A stretch of 64,000 nt of DNA from Gimesia aquarii. Its GTDB lineage: Bacteria > Planctomycetota > Planctomycetia > Planctomycetales > Planctomycetaceae. Positions 11,201-16,806 of this stretch are shown here, in pieces. Location of the stretch: positions 3,349,501 to 3,413,500 of the forward strand of contig NZ_CP037920.1 in the NCBI RefSeq assembly GCF_007748195.1. Direction: 5' to 3'. Position numbers and translations under genes: made by a program. How positions within the stretch are numbered: the stretch's first letter is position 1; every line of letters begins with the position of its first letter. The notes beneath the pieces were generated by a model, which did no database searches, was not told the origin of the DNA, and saw nothing but the letters and a program-made list of their open reading frames with translations.

Positions 11201-13176
11201 AAGTCGATGGTGACGGTCGTGGTCACGGGTTGGTCTAATGAAACGGTAAGCGTGGCCGTTCCGTCATTTTCGTTCACAGAGATATCATTAATCGAGATCG
11301 TGGCCTGTTCGTCATCGATAATGGTAACTTCTGCCTGAGAATTTCTCATCAATACATTGAATCCATTGGCTATGATGTTGGACAGATTGACGAAAAATGT
11401 TTCATCACCTTCGACGATGTTAACGTCATCAATGATATCTACGACGATGGTTTGAGATTGCACTCCCGGAGTGAAGGTCAGGGTACCCGTCTGGGTGGTA
11501 TAGTCGTCGGGGGCCACAGCGAGTTCATCGAGGGTGTCAAAGTCAACGGTGACAGTCGTGGCGACCGGTTGATCTAACGAGACCGTGAGAGTGGCCGTTC
11601 CGTCATTTTCATTCACGGAAATATCATCAATCGAAATATTAGCCTGATCATCGTTTAATATTGTGACTTCAGATTGCTCATCAGCAAAAGTGATATTTGC
11701 ACCATTGGACAGGATATTGCTCAGATTGACGAAAAATATTTCATCTGCTTCCACAATATTATTATCGGTGATATCAACGATTATGGTGTGTGACTGTTCT
11801 CCCGGGTTAAAGATCAGGGTGCCTGTTTGGGAAGTATAATCGTCTGGGCTGGCGGCTGATTGATCAGCGGTAGCAAAGTCTACACTCACAGTGGTGGCGA
11901 CTGGTTGGTCTAACGAAACGGTGAGAGTGGCCGTTCCATCACTTTCGTCCACAGAGATATCGTCGATTGCGATCGTAGCTTCATCGTCATCTAAGATGGT
12001 AACAGTAGCCTGAGGATCTCCCATAATCACATCGGCATCACTAGTTAGAAGATTGGTCAGGTTAACCAGAAATGTTTCATTGCCTTCCACGAGATTGTCA
12101 TCACTGAGAGGGACTGTGATGGTTTGTGATTGTACTCCCGGGTTGAAGATCAGGGTGCCTGTCTGGGCAATATAGTCACCAGTAGTGAGGGCCGATTGAT
12201 CTGCAGTCATGAAGTCCACACTGATAGCTGTATCGACAGGATGATTCAGCGAAACTGAAATCATTGCTGTGCCGTCATTTTCATTTACGGAAACATCATC
12301 GATCGAAACAATGGCTTGATCGTCATCCAGGATTCTAACTTTGGCCAGCGTATCGGAAACAATCAGGTTGGAACTTGTGGTTTGAATGTTAGACAAACTT
12401 ACTAAAAATGTTTCCGTACTTTCCACCAAATTCGAATCGACGATGGGAACGTTAATGGTTTTTGATAGTTCGCCTGGAGCAAACGTCATTGAGCCAGATG
12501 CAGCAAGATAGTCATCGGGATTATTGGCTGTTTCATCAAAGATCAAAAAGTCAAAACTGACTTCGGTATCGATGGGGTTATCAAGAGAAACAACTACAGA
12601 TGCCGTTCCATCAAATTCATTCACAGTAATGTCATTGATCGATAGAGTGGATTGGTCATCATTTAGAATTGTGACTGTTGCTTCGCTATTGTCGAGAGAT
12701 GTCCCTGTGCTATTGTTAAGCAAATGGACTTCAAATGTTTCATTTTCTTCAGTTAAGACATCACCATTAACCTGAATTGAAATCGTTTGTGTTTGTAAAG
12801 TACTTGATGGATCTGCCGCGAAGTTAAGCGTGTTTCCTTGTGAAACGTAGTCAGCATCTACTGTTGTTGCTGTAGCATCTGCTGTTGTGAAATCGACAGA
12901 TGCAATACTATTGAGGTCCCCTGGAGCTGCGCCAGTTCGTGAGACTGTTAGAACGACATTAGAAGTGCCGGCATCACCTTCGACAAATGATACATCATCT
13001 ATGCTAAAAAGCGATGTTAAGAGTGTGCGATCTTCGAGCTGTTCGATTAAATTTCTATAACGGCCTTGAATTGTTTGATAACGTTTCAGTGAGCGGGAAC
13101 GTTGCTTGCTAAACGTGCGTGGGCGAGATGATCGACATTTCGAGGCGATTGACCTTAACCAGTTCGTCAACAACAT
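2239..13176 (-). CDS. Giant 3645-residue Calx-beta repeat surface protein with cohesin-like, dockerin-like and C-terminal metzincin protease domains
   Basis: A basic leader with LEDRTLLT near residue 47-54 precedes about 28 Calx-beta repeats of 112-113 residues (about 57-3208). Each unit carries a variant of VNENDGTATLTVSLDQPV, then DDYTAQTGTLTFNPG, then an acidic VTILDDE-type end. Calx-beta units usually bind calcium, and the acidic ends fit that. Residues about 3209-3370 look like a cohesin-type beta-sandwich. Residues about 3382-3445 contain two DxDxDxxxxxxD-like loops (DLDDDDAINFKDL and DYNQNNSVDFKDL), typical of type I dockerins. From residue 3584 reads HELGHLLGYDH, the HExxHxxGxxH zinc site of metzincins, followed by GVMQETLAPG as a plausible Met-turn. 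The protein is probably secreted or surface-bound, a calcium-stiffened stalk ending in a protease. No classical signal peptide is obvious and the Shine-Dalgarno is weak. Units in the middle are nearly identical at DNA level. Confidence 0.9.
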   Translation of the reverse strand: MLLTNWLRSIASKCRSSRPRTFSKQRSRSLKRYQTIQGRYRNLIEQLEDRTLLTSLFSIDDVSFVEGDAGTSNVVLTVSRTGAAPGDLNSIASVDFTTADATATTVDADYVSQGNTLNFAADPSSTLQTQTISIQVNGDVLTEENETFEVHLLNNSTGTSLDNSEATVTILNDDQSTLSINDITVNEFDGTASVVVSLDNPIDTEVSFDFLIFDETANNPDDYLAASGSMTFAPGELSKTINVPIVDSNLVESTETFLVSLSNIQTTSSNLIVSDTLAKVRILDDDQAIVSIDDVSVNENDGTAMISVSLNHPVDTAISVDFMTADQSALTTGDYIAQTGTLIFNPGVQSQTITVPLSDDNLVEGNETFLVNLTNLLTSDADVIMGDPQATVTILDDDEATIAIDDISVDESDGTATLTVSLDQPVATTVSVDFATADQSAASPDDYTSQTGTLIFNPGEQSHTIIVDITDNNIVEADEIFFVNLSNILSNGANITFADEQSEVTILNDDQANISIDDISVNENDGTATLTVSLDQPVATTVTVDFDTLDELAVAPDDYTTQTGTLTFTPGVQSQTIVVDIIDDVNIVEGDETFFVNLSNIIANGFNVLMRNSQAEVTIIDDEQATISINDISVNENDGTATLTVSLDQPVTTTVTIDFATADQSAASPDDYTAQTGTLTFNPGVQSQTIDISIDDDNLVEDTELFLVSLADIQANGANITFADDQGEITIQDNDQASISIDDITVNENDGTATLTVSFDQPVDTTVTVDFATADQSALNPTDYTAQTGTLTFTPGVQSQTIVVDIIDDVDIIEGDEIFFVNLSNIMANGFDVSMGDAEGTVTIIDDEIATISIDDVTVNENDGTATLTVSLDQPVATTVNVDFDTVDQSAVSPDDYTTQMGTLTFTPGVQSQTIVVDNIDDLDIVEGIETFLVNLTNIQASGANITFADDQGEITILDDEATTIAIDDVTVNENDGTATLTVTLDQLVATTVTVDFATLNQLAVDPDDYTAQSGTITFNPGEQSQSIIISIVDDTDLVEPDETFLVNLTNIQASGANITFADDQGEITIQDNDQASISIDDITVNENDGTATLTVSLDQPVATTVTVEFTTADQSAIELDDYTAQTGTLTFNPGVQSQQILVSLIDDDLVENDETFQVDLTAFLANGADVIMRDNQAIVTIQDDDQATISIDDISVNENDGTATLTVSLDQPVDEIVTVEFTTADQSAIELDDYTAQTGTLTFNPGVQSQTIIVPIINDLDIVEADETFQVDLTAFLANGADVVMGDDQAIVTIFDDEQASISIDDVTVNENDGTATLTVTLDQPVATTVTVNFATDNLTAVDPDDYTAQSGTITFNPGEQSQSIIISIVDDTDLVEPDETFLVNLTNIQASGANITFADDQGEITIQDNDQASISIDDITVNENDGTATLTVSLDQPVATTVTVEFTTADQSAIELDDYTAQTGTLTFNPGVQSQQILVSLIDDDLVENDETFQVDLTAFLANGADVIMGDNQAIVTIQDDDQATISIDDISVNENDGTATLTVSLDQPVDEIVTVEFATADQSAIELDDYTAQTGTLTFNPGVQSQTIIVPIINDLDIVEADETFQVDLTAFLANGADVIMGDNQAIVTIFDDEQASISIDDVTVNENDGTATLTVSLDQPVATTVTVDFATDNLTAFDPDDYTTQTGTLTFNPGEQSQSIIISIVDNNIVEGDERFLVDLSNIMANGANVTFADAQAEVTILDNESASFSINNISVNEDAGTAMLTVSLDFAVDTAISVDYTTTNLTAVAPDDYSAQTGTLTFNPGEQSHTIAVNIIDDNLVEDDESILISLSNIQNGENVTFSNSLATVLIEDNDQAIISISDLTVNENNGTATLTVSLDQPVDTTVTVDFATDNQTAFDPGDYTTQTGTVTFDPGVQSQTIIVDITDDVNIVEGDESFLLNLTNLQPNGADVIMGDNQAEVTILDNEATTISIDDVTVNENDGTATLTVTLDQPVATTVTVDFATDNLTAFDPDDYTAQTGTLTFNPGEQSQTIVLDIIDNIDIVEGIETFLVNLSNIQASGANITFADDQGEVTILDDEATTIDIDDVTVNENDGTATLTVTLDQPVATTVTVDFATANQLAVDPDDYTAQSGTLTFNPGEQSQTIIVDIIDDLDIVEGIETFLVNLTNIQASGANITFADDQGEVTILDDEQATIDIDDVTVNENDGTATLTVTLDQPVATTVTVDFATANQLAVDPDDYTAQTGTLTFNPGEQSQTIIVDIIDDLDIVEGIETFLVNLTNIQASGANITFADDQGEVTILDDEQATINIDDVTVNENDGTATLTVTLDQPVATTVTVDFATDNLTAFDPDDYTAQTGTLTFNPGEQSQTIIVDIIDNIDIVEGIETFLVNLSNIQASGANITFADDQGEVTILDDEATTIDIDDVTVNENDGTATLTVTLDQPVATTVTVDFATANQLAVDPDDYTAQTGTLTFNPGEQSQTIIVDIIDDLDIVEGIETFLVNLTNIQASGANITFDDDQGEVTILDDEATTIDIDDVTVNENDGTATLTVTLDQPVATTVTVDFATDNLTAFDPDDYTAQTGTLTFNPGEQSQTIIVDIIDDLDIVEGIETFLVNLTNIQASGANITFADDQGEVTILDDEQATIDIDDVTVNENDGTATLTVTLDQPVATTVNVDFATADQLAVDPDDYTAQSGTLTFNAGMQSQEIIIDITDTALVEFTESFLVNLSNIQANGANITFADNQGEVTILDDDQSNLTISDLSIDEMDGTAVLTVSLDSPVDTAVSIDFITDDQSALNSIDYLFQSGSLTFNPGEQSKSITITILDNAAVEFDETFFVTLSNLQTSSSDVILADDQAEVTIVDDDQSTFSITDITVNEDAGTATVLVSLDQPVDTTVTVDFATVDNSATNPTDYLHHTGTLVFTLGEQPQTITIPIIDTDDVELTESFFINLSNIQANGLDVTFADSQSEITITDDDQTTISINDISVNEDIGTATLTVSLDQPVGEIITVDFETVDQTATGPEDYLSQTGTLTFNPGEQTQTITIPIVNNDLVELSEFLFVNLSNLQTNGTDVILTDDQGEVTIFDDDQARISIDDIFVDEDSGFATLTVSLDSPVDTTVNVDFATTDQTAIDLEDYVATSGTINFSPGEQSKTITISIIDSFLLEADETFLVNLTNLQANGRNVLFADNQAEVTIVDDIIASANIDLRVVNSPTNTQPNGEVNLLPENQDSITEWSSYWVEIWVNASSPTNQGIFSVELDLNYHTEFTSATDIEFGASFSQNQAGTINDALGTVEGLFAETNASELGIAGHLLFARIKFEPLAEDQVELDLPGRSIGPYDLGFNINSQQVHLDGNIPVTTNLVEFAGADIWANPFDLDDDDAINFKDLMLFASVYQTIPSESASDLSWFADYNQNNSVDFKDLNLFVSNYNKSKLGQTAITYPQNFPEAWNNPLIADTSQAEPQTSPVSLSQSAADSVLDGVVEYVSPQLTPSQNETLENIDIEIVNLTGNTLGRAVTGTIYIDVNAAGYGWFIDDTPGDHSEFEQSSHLSLIALPDSDAAGRVDLWSVIMHELGHLLGYDHEAEGVMQETLAPGIRNLPSWELNIDLGEHSTPEEADSFFLTIQNETELVPF
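5040..7300 (-). repeat. Near-identical 339-bp tandem repeats (Calx-beta units 18-24)
   Basis: Inside the giant gene the unit recurs every 339 bases. For example, TGGCCTGG occurs at 5283, 5622 and 5961 in the same context. About seven units differ by only a few bases, while units nearer either end of the gene are clearly diverged. This suggests recent unequal crossing-over or gene conversion in the middle of the array. Assembly collapse or expansion is a risk here. Confidence 0.85.
8200..10164 (-). repeat. Higher-order duplication: two three-unit blocks of 1014 bp
   Basis: Units 9-11 and 12-14 of the Calx-beta array are two copies of one three-unit block. Matching points lie exactly 1014 bases apart: GCTTGTTCGTCATC at 8261 and 9275, and GATGTTGGTGAGATTG at 9007 and 10021. 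This block is distinct from the single-unit array at 5040-7300. Confidence 0.8.
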
Positions 13177-13204
13177 GGATGGAGTTTCTTTCTGGAGTGT
13201 CTAA

Positions 13205-13245
13205 ATTCTTGTAATCAATTCTGTGTTCATGTGTATTACAAGAAT
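13205..13245. promoter_or_regulatory. Perfect 11-bp inverted repeat upstream of the giant Calx-beta gene
   Basis: ATTCTTGTAAT (13205-13215) and ATTACAAGAAT (13235-13245) are exact reverse complements separated by 19 bases. They lie 29-69 bases upstream of the ATG at 13176 on the minus strand. The position fits an operator or a 5' leader hairpin. Confidence 0.45.
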
Positions 13246-13582
13246 GTTGGTTTGGGTGATATGGGGTGATTAAGCATAGTGTATGGTTTCTAGGGCATAA
13301 GATAAATTTTCATTATGTAAAAGCGTACCAATGCACTCGTTATCATTCCAGCACTTTTGTTCGGAATTATTGACGGTTTAGGGTTTTTCTGAGACGTCCT
13401 GTTATTGTCTGCATAGGAGACGAATTTGACATTGCAAGTGGTTGAATGTATATGTTATTTTGTTCATATAGACTGAATTCAATGCTATGTCTTTTGAAAT
13501 GAATAAAGATCGCTACAGAGTCTACTAGGTCAAATTTTTACGTTATTGAACTGGGAATATTTCATTTGACCTGTTGAATTAA

Positions 13583-13620
13583 CATGAAATCAGTTCCGAG
13601 GTTGAGGAACTGATTTCATG
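13583..13620. other. Perfect 15-bp hairpin
   Basis: CATGAAATCAGTTCC (13583-13597) and GGAACTGATTTCATG (13606-13620) are perfect reverse complements around an 8-base loop. No T-run follows on either strand, so it is not a standard intrinsic terminator. It could be a processed RNA hairpin, a protein site or a remnant of a small mobile repeat. Confidence 0.6.
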
Positions 13621-14047
13621 GTCGTACTAAGAGGTTAAAACGCGCATGGCAGAATTGAATCGAAACTCAACCGATCTATTCCGAGCTGCTTTATTCGTCA
13701 CTGGCATGCACTAATACCAGTGAGTGGAGTTCAAACATTGATAAGTATTCTGATTGAGAATTATCGAATTGGACTGGCTCTAGCGCACTCGAAAAGGCTT
13801 GTTATCTAGCAGTGCTCAGTTGTGTAATTTTTCTTTGAGTTGTTTTTCAAGCTCTGGATTCGGTTAGAGGGGGCACATCAACCCCCCCCTCATTCAGGCT
13901 GAGTTTTTTGATGGGCTAAGTAATGAAAAAACGTTTCTTAAATGAGGTAGCAACAGAGCAGTTTGTTAATGCGATTTTCAATTTTTATTTTGTTATGTTT
14001 TTTAATGAACTAAATGTCATAACTTTATAATTCGTTTCTGAAATCAG

Positions 14048-14126
14048 TTGACAAATATTATAGGAATTCTATAAACGAACAATATATTGAGTATTACATA
14101 TTGTATTAGTAAGTATTACATATTGT
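14048..14126 (+). promoter_or_regulatory. Promoter-like sequence followed by two direct repeats
   Basis: TTGACA at 14048-14053 is followed after 16 bases by TATAAA at 14070-14075, close to a sigma-70-type promoter. Just downstream, AGTATTACATATTGT occurs twice (14090-14104 and 14112-14126), with a 22-base period that places the copies on the same DNA face. The next plus-strand gene starts at 14520, so the leader would be long. Planctomycete promoter rules are poorly known. Confidence 0.35.
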
Positions 14127-14519
14127 TGTTTATTGTGTTGGATTTTGTTTGATTTCCTATTTGATGTGATGATATAGAGATTTGTTGTTGTGAAAAACTT
14201 GATTTGCGCATGTTCGATATCATGGCTCTATTTTACAAATTATATAAATTTATTTTACAAATTGATCTGACCAATTAACTCATTGTTTAGATTGTGAATG
14301 TATCATTTGTATATTGATAGATTTAGGGCTAGAAGAGTCTCTATGAACCAGTTCAGAGTTGTTAATGCATCATTTGATTCAAGCCCGAATTCTTTTAGAG
14401 ATCAACAACAAAGAGTGGCACTACATCTCTTTCAAAAATCGTTCCTTTTTTGAAATGGGATTATCCAATTGTTTTAAACATGTTCGATTCTTTCGGAGCT
14501 TTTTTAGTAGGTTACCAGT

Positions 14520-14930
14520 ATGCGCATTTTGCTTTTGGTTGTGATGTTTTTAGGAACTACAGGTTGTGGAAAAAGTATAGAGCAAGCAAGCTCTTCAGCT
14601 TCCGGTAAGATCACCCTAGACGGTAAGCCACTCACATCCGGAACTTTGAATTTTTATCCCGCTAACGAAGGTAACAGTGCATTTGCAACCATCAACTCGG
14701 ATGGGACATTCACCGTTAATACAAGTGCTGGAACAAATGGATTAGAACCAGGAGACTATAGCGTTGTAGTTAGCTACGAGGTGCCTTCAATGATAGATGA
14801 TGAAGGTGCCGAAGTGCCAGGTGTTAATCCTATTCCAGCTAGATTTCGGAATGAAGAGGCCCCTGAAATATCGATCACTGTTCCTAAGAGCGGCACAGAT
14901 GCATTGAATATTGATTTAACCTCTCAATAG
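14520..14930 (+). CDS. Small lipoprotein with a carboxypeptidase-regulatory-like beta-sandwich
   Basis: This 136-residue protein begins with a short hydrophobic leader and a relaxed lipobox ending at Cys16 (LGTTGC). That suggests lipidation and anchoring to a membrane facing the periplasm. The mature part has the pattern GKITLDGKPLTSGTLNFYP followed by a glycine-rich stretch with EPGDYSVVVSY, typical of the small carboxypeptidase-regulatory-like planctomycete lipoproteins usually encoded just before DUF1559 genes. That is the arrangement here, with about 70 bases to the next gene. The molecular role of such pairs is unknown. The ATG at 14520 gives a complete signal sequence; no strong Shine-Dalgarno is visible. 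Confidence 0.75.
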   Translation: MRILLLVVMFLGTTGCGKSIEQASSSASGKITLDGKPLTSGTLNFYPANEGNSAFATINSDGTFTVNTSAGTNGLEPGDYSVVVSYEVPSMIDDEGAEVPGVNPIPARFRNEEAPEISITVPKSGTDALNIDLTSQ

Positions 14931-15001
14931 GAACTGTTTACTAGATTACGATATTTTAAAGCTCAGTTTTATTATATTTTTATTTGAAAAAGGGTGCTCT
15001 C

Positions 15002-15976
15002 ATGAGAAATCAATTCAAACGAGGATTCACACTAATTGAACTACTGGTTGTCATTGCCATCATTGCGATTCTCATTGCACTACTCCTGCCTGCAGTACAG
15101 CAGGCACGCGAAGCCGCCCGCCGATCGCAATGTAAGAACAATCTGAAGCAGTTCGGATTAGCAATACACAACTATGTCGAGACACATGGAGTATTGCCAC
15201 CCGGCTATGTCAGGCAACGTGGGAGTGACTCTAACAATTTTGGAAACTGGTCATGGGGAACCTACCTTCTTCCGTTCGTAGATCAAGCTTCTCTTTACAA
15301 CCAACTCAATCCAGGCAACGTCCAGATGGTTGACGCTATCAATCCGAACGATCCCGTGCACGGAGATTCTGGAACGAGGTTGCTCCGCCTAATGCAAAAG
15401 CCAGTGGTTATATTTCGTTGTCCTTCTGATGTTGGACCAGACGTTAATAGAAATGTTGGTGGTGATCGTGAAGTAAGGGACGCGGGGTCGCAAAATCGGA
15501 ATACGGCCATTTCGAATTATGTCGCTGTCAATCGTAGTCATGAAACCAATCGAGGTGCTGGTGGAGTTCAAGGCGGTCCCTTTTATCAAAACAGCAAAGT
15601 AAAGATTCGGGATCTGACCGATGGTACGAGCAACCAGTTATTGCTTGGTGAACGAATTTGGAAAAAAGTAGCCACTGTTTCCACCAATAATCCTTGGGCA
15701 GGTAATGTTTTTGGAGCTGCCGGAACGCGTCAGGCTCATAATGGTGGTGTTGCTTCTGTCATGGGGTGTGGAAAGCGAAAACTTAACTGTCCTGAAAACA
15801 ATGAATGTCGACGTGGATTCCTGAGCACTCACGAAGGAGGCGTTCATTTCTTGATGGCTGATGGCGCTGTTCGGTTCATCAGCGAAAACATAGATCACAA
15901 TACAAACCCAGCTGTGAATTCAACATTGGAATACCTGATGGCGATTCAGGATGGCAATACCATCGGCGATTTTTGA
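15002..15976 (+). CDS. DUF1559 pilin-like secreted protein
   Basis: This 324-residue protein opens with a type IV pilin/pseudopilin-like signal: a short basic end, then GFTLIELLVVIAIIAILIAL, followed by LLPAVQQAREAARRSQC. The C-terminal part holds the family's H-x9-DG element (HEGGVHFLMADGAVRFISE). Planctomycetes encode many such paralogues. They are assumed to be processed by a prepilin peptidase and exported, but their function is not established. The ATG at 15002 is preferred over a TTG at 14984 because AAAAAGGG lies just upstream and the signal then begins correctly. It pairs with the lipoprotein at 14520. A second family member starts at 63326. Confidence 0.9.
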   Translation: MRNQFKRGFTLIELLVVIAIIAILIALLLPAVQQAREAARRSQCKNNLKQFGLAIHNYVETHGVLPPGYVRQRGSDSNNFGNWSWGTYLLPFVDQASLYNQLNPGNVQMVDAINPNDPVHGDSGTRLLRLMQKPVVIFRCPSDVGPDVNRNVGGDREVRDAGSQNRNTAISNYVAVNRSHETNRGAGGVQGGPFYQNSKVKIRDLTDGTSNQLLLGERIWKKVATVSTNNPWAGNVFGAAGTRQAHNGGVASVMGCGKRKLNCPENNECRRGFLSTHEGGVHFLMADGAVRFISENIDHNTNPAVNSTLEYLMAIQDGNTIGDF

Positions 15977-16048
15977 TTGATGATGTTCTCCGGTCCCTCC
16001 GACACCAAGTTGGTAATCCGAATAGGACTCTGATTTAATAATGATCTA

Positions 16049-16560
16049 TCACCTTTTGACAGTCACGGCCATCACGATAGGGGCGGTGTTTTCGTTGCCT
16101 TTGATAAACTCGATGTTTGTGATTTTGTCTTGGCGTTTTGGCTTTACTGCGAGGTATCGGATCTACTGAGCACGTAGTTGGAAAGCGAATTCACTTATCG
16201 ATACATTGACACGGCGGATATCGTTGGCGAAGTGGATTCCGTTGAGAAGCTCGTGGTCTTCCATTAGGCTGTTCATGTAGTAAAGTCGTACGACCTCAAA
16301 ACGATCTTTTCTATGTTGTTGGGGAAGCTCCAGCCAGCCACGCCTCTTAACAGGTGAATGGTTTAGGCACTGGTCTTTCATGTCAGTGAGACTGACTTTG
16401 GCGGAAGGGGCCGTACGGGGCGTTGAGCAGAACGATATACTGTGTTGTCTTCCGATGTGGGGCTGATAGTGCAAAGGGAATTTCATTAAAACTTTTAGGT
16501 TTCCAGTTGCGAAAAATCATTCGGTCCAGATCATTTTCTTCGGTGTGAAATAAAGATTGA
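16049..16560 (-). pseudogene. Remnant of the C-terminal domain of a large planctomycete secreted protein
   Basis: Minus-strand reading gives a recognisable but broken domain. One frame (from about 16559) reads FRNWKPKSFNEIPF then QYIVLLNAPYGP and stops at 16383-16385. A second frame resumes near 16405 with VVRLYYMNSLMEDHELLNGI, then IRRVNVSISEFAFQLRAQ, and meets a TAG at 16163-16165. The same frame then continues IRYLAVKPKRQDKITNIEFI and ENTAPIVMAVTVKR to a proper stop at 16049-16051. From memory this matches the C-terminal galactose-binding-like domain of many planctomycete secreted proteins. There is at least one frameshift, one nonsense codon and no 5' part. It is almost certainly non-functional. 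Confidence 0.75.
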
Positions 16561-16683
16561 GTACTTACTGCAGTGGCATACCGGATTTTACGGAATTAGA
16601 AGAAATCGTTTCTTAATGGTGTTGTAATCTGCCCTATTCTCATCAATATCTGATTAACGGTGTACTCAACCCTCGACTTTATA

Positions 16684-16689
16684 TATAAT
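16684..16689 (+). promoter_or_regulatory. Possible -10 element upstream of the Tat oxidoreductase
   Basis: TATAAT occurs at 16684-16689, about 120 bases before the ATG at 16807. No good -35 is present at standard spacing (TGTACT at 16661). Weak evidence. Confidence 0.25.
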
Positions 16690-16806
16690 GACACGCTAGT
16701 AGCAAACATTGTCTCAAGACCCACGACCCGCCAGGTGCGCCGAATGATGCCAGCGCGCTATTGACTCCATTACTTCTGAATTTTTCCATCAAGAGGATTC
16801 CAATCG

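Larger units (their letters stand above)
13177..14519. other. AT-rich spacer without a convincing gene
   Basis: This 1.3-kb stretch between divergent genes has no ORF that resembles a protein. A short plus-strand ORF at 14359-14544 has no recognisable motif and overlaps the lipoprotein start. The spacer contains the inverted repeat at 13205-13245, a perfect hairpin at 13583-13620, a small G/C hairpin at 13867-13891 (GAGGGGG/CCCCCTC), and a promoter-like region with direct repeats at 14048-14126. Confidence 0.6.

Noticed and set aside
14359-14544. Plus-strand ORF before the lipoprotein gene
   Set aside because: No motif, no ribosome site, and it overlaps the better supported lipoprotein start.
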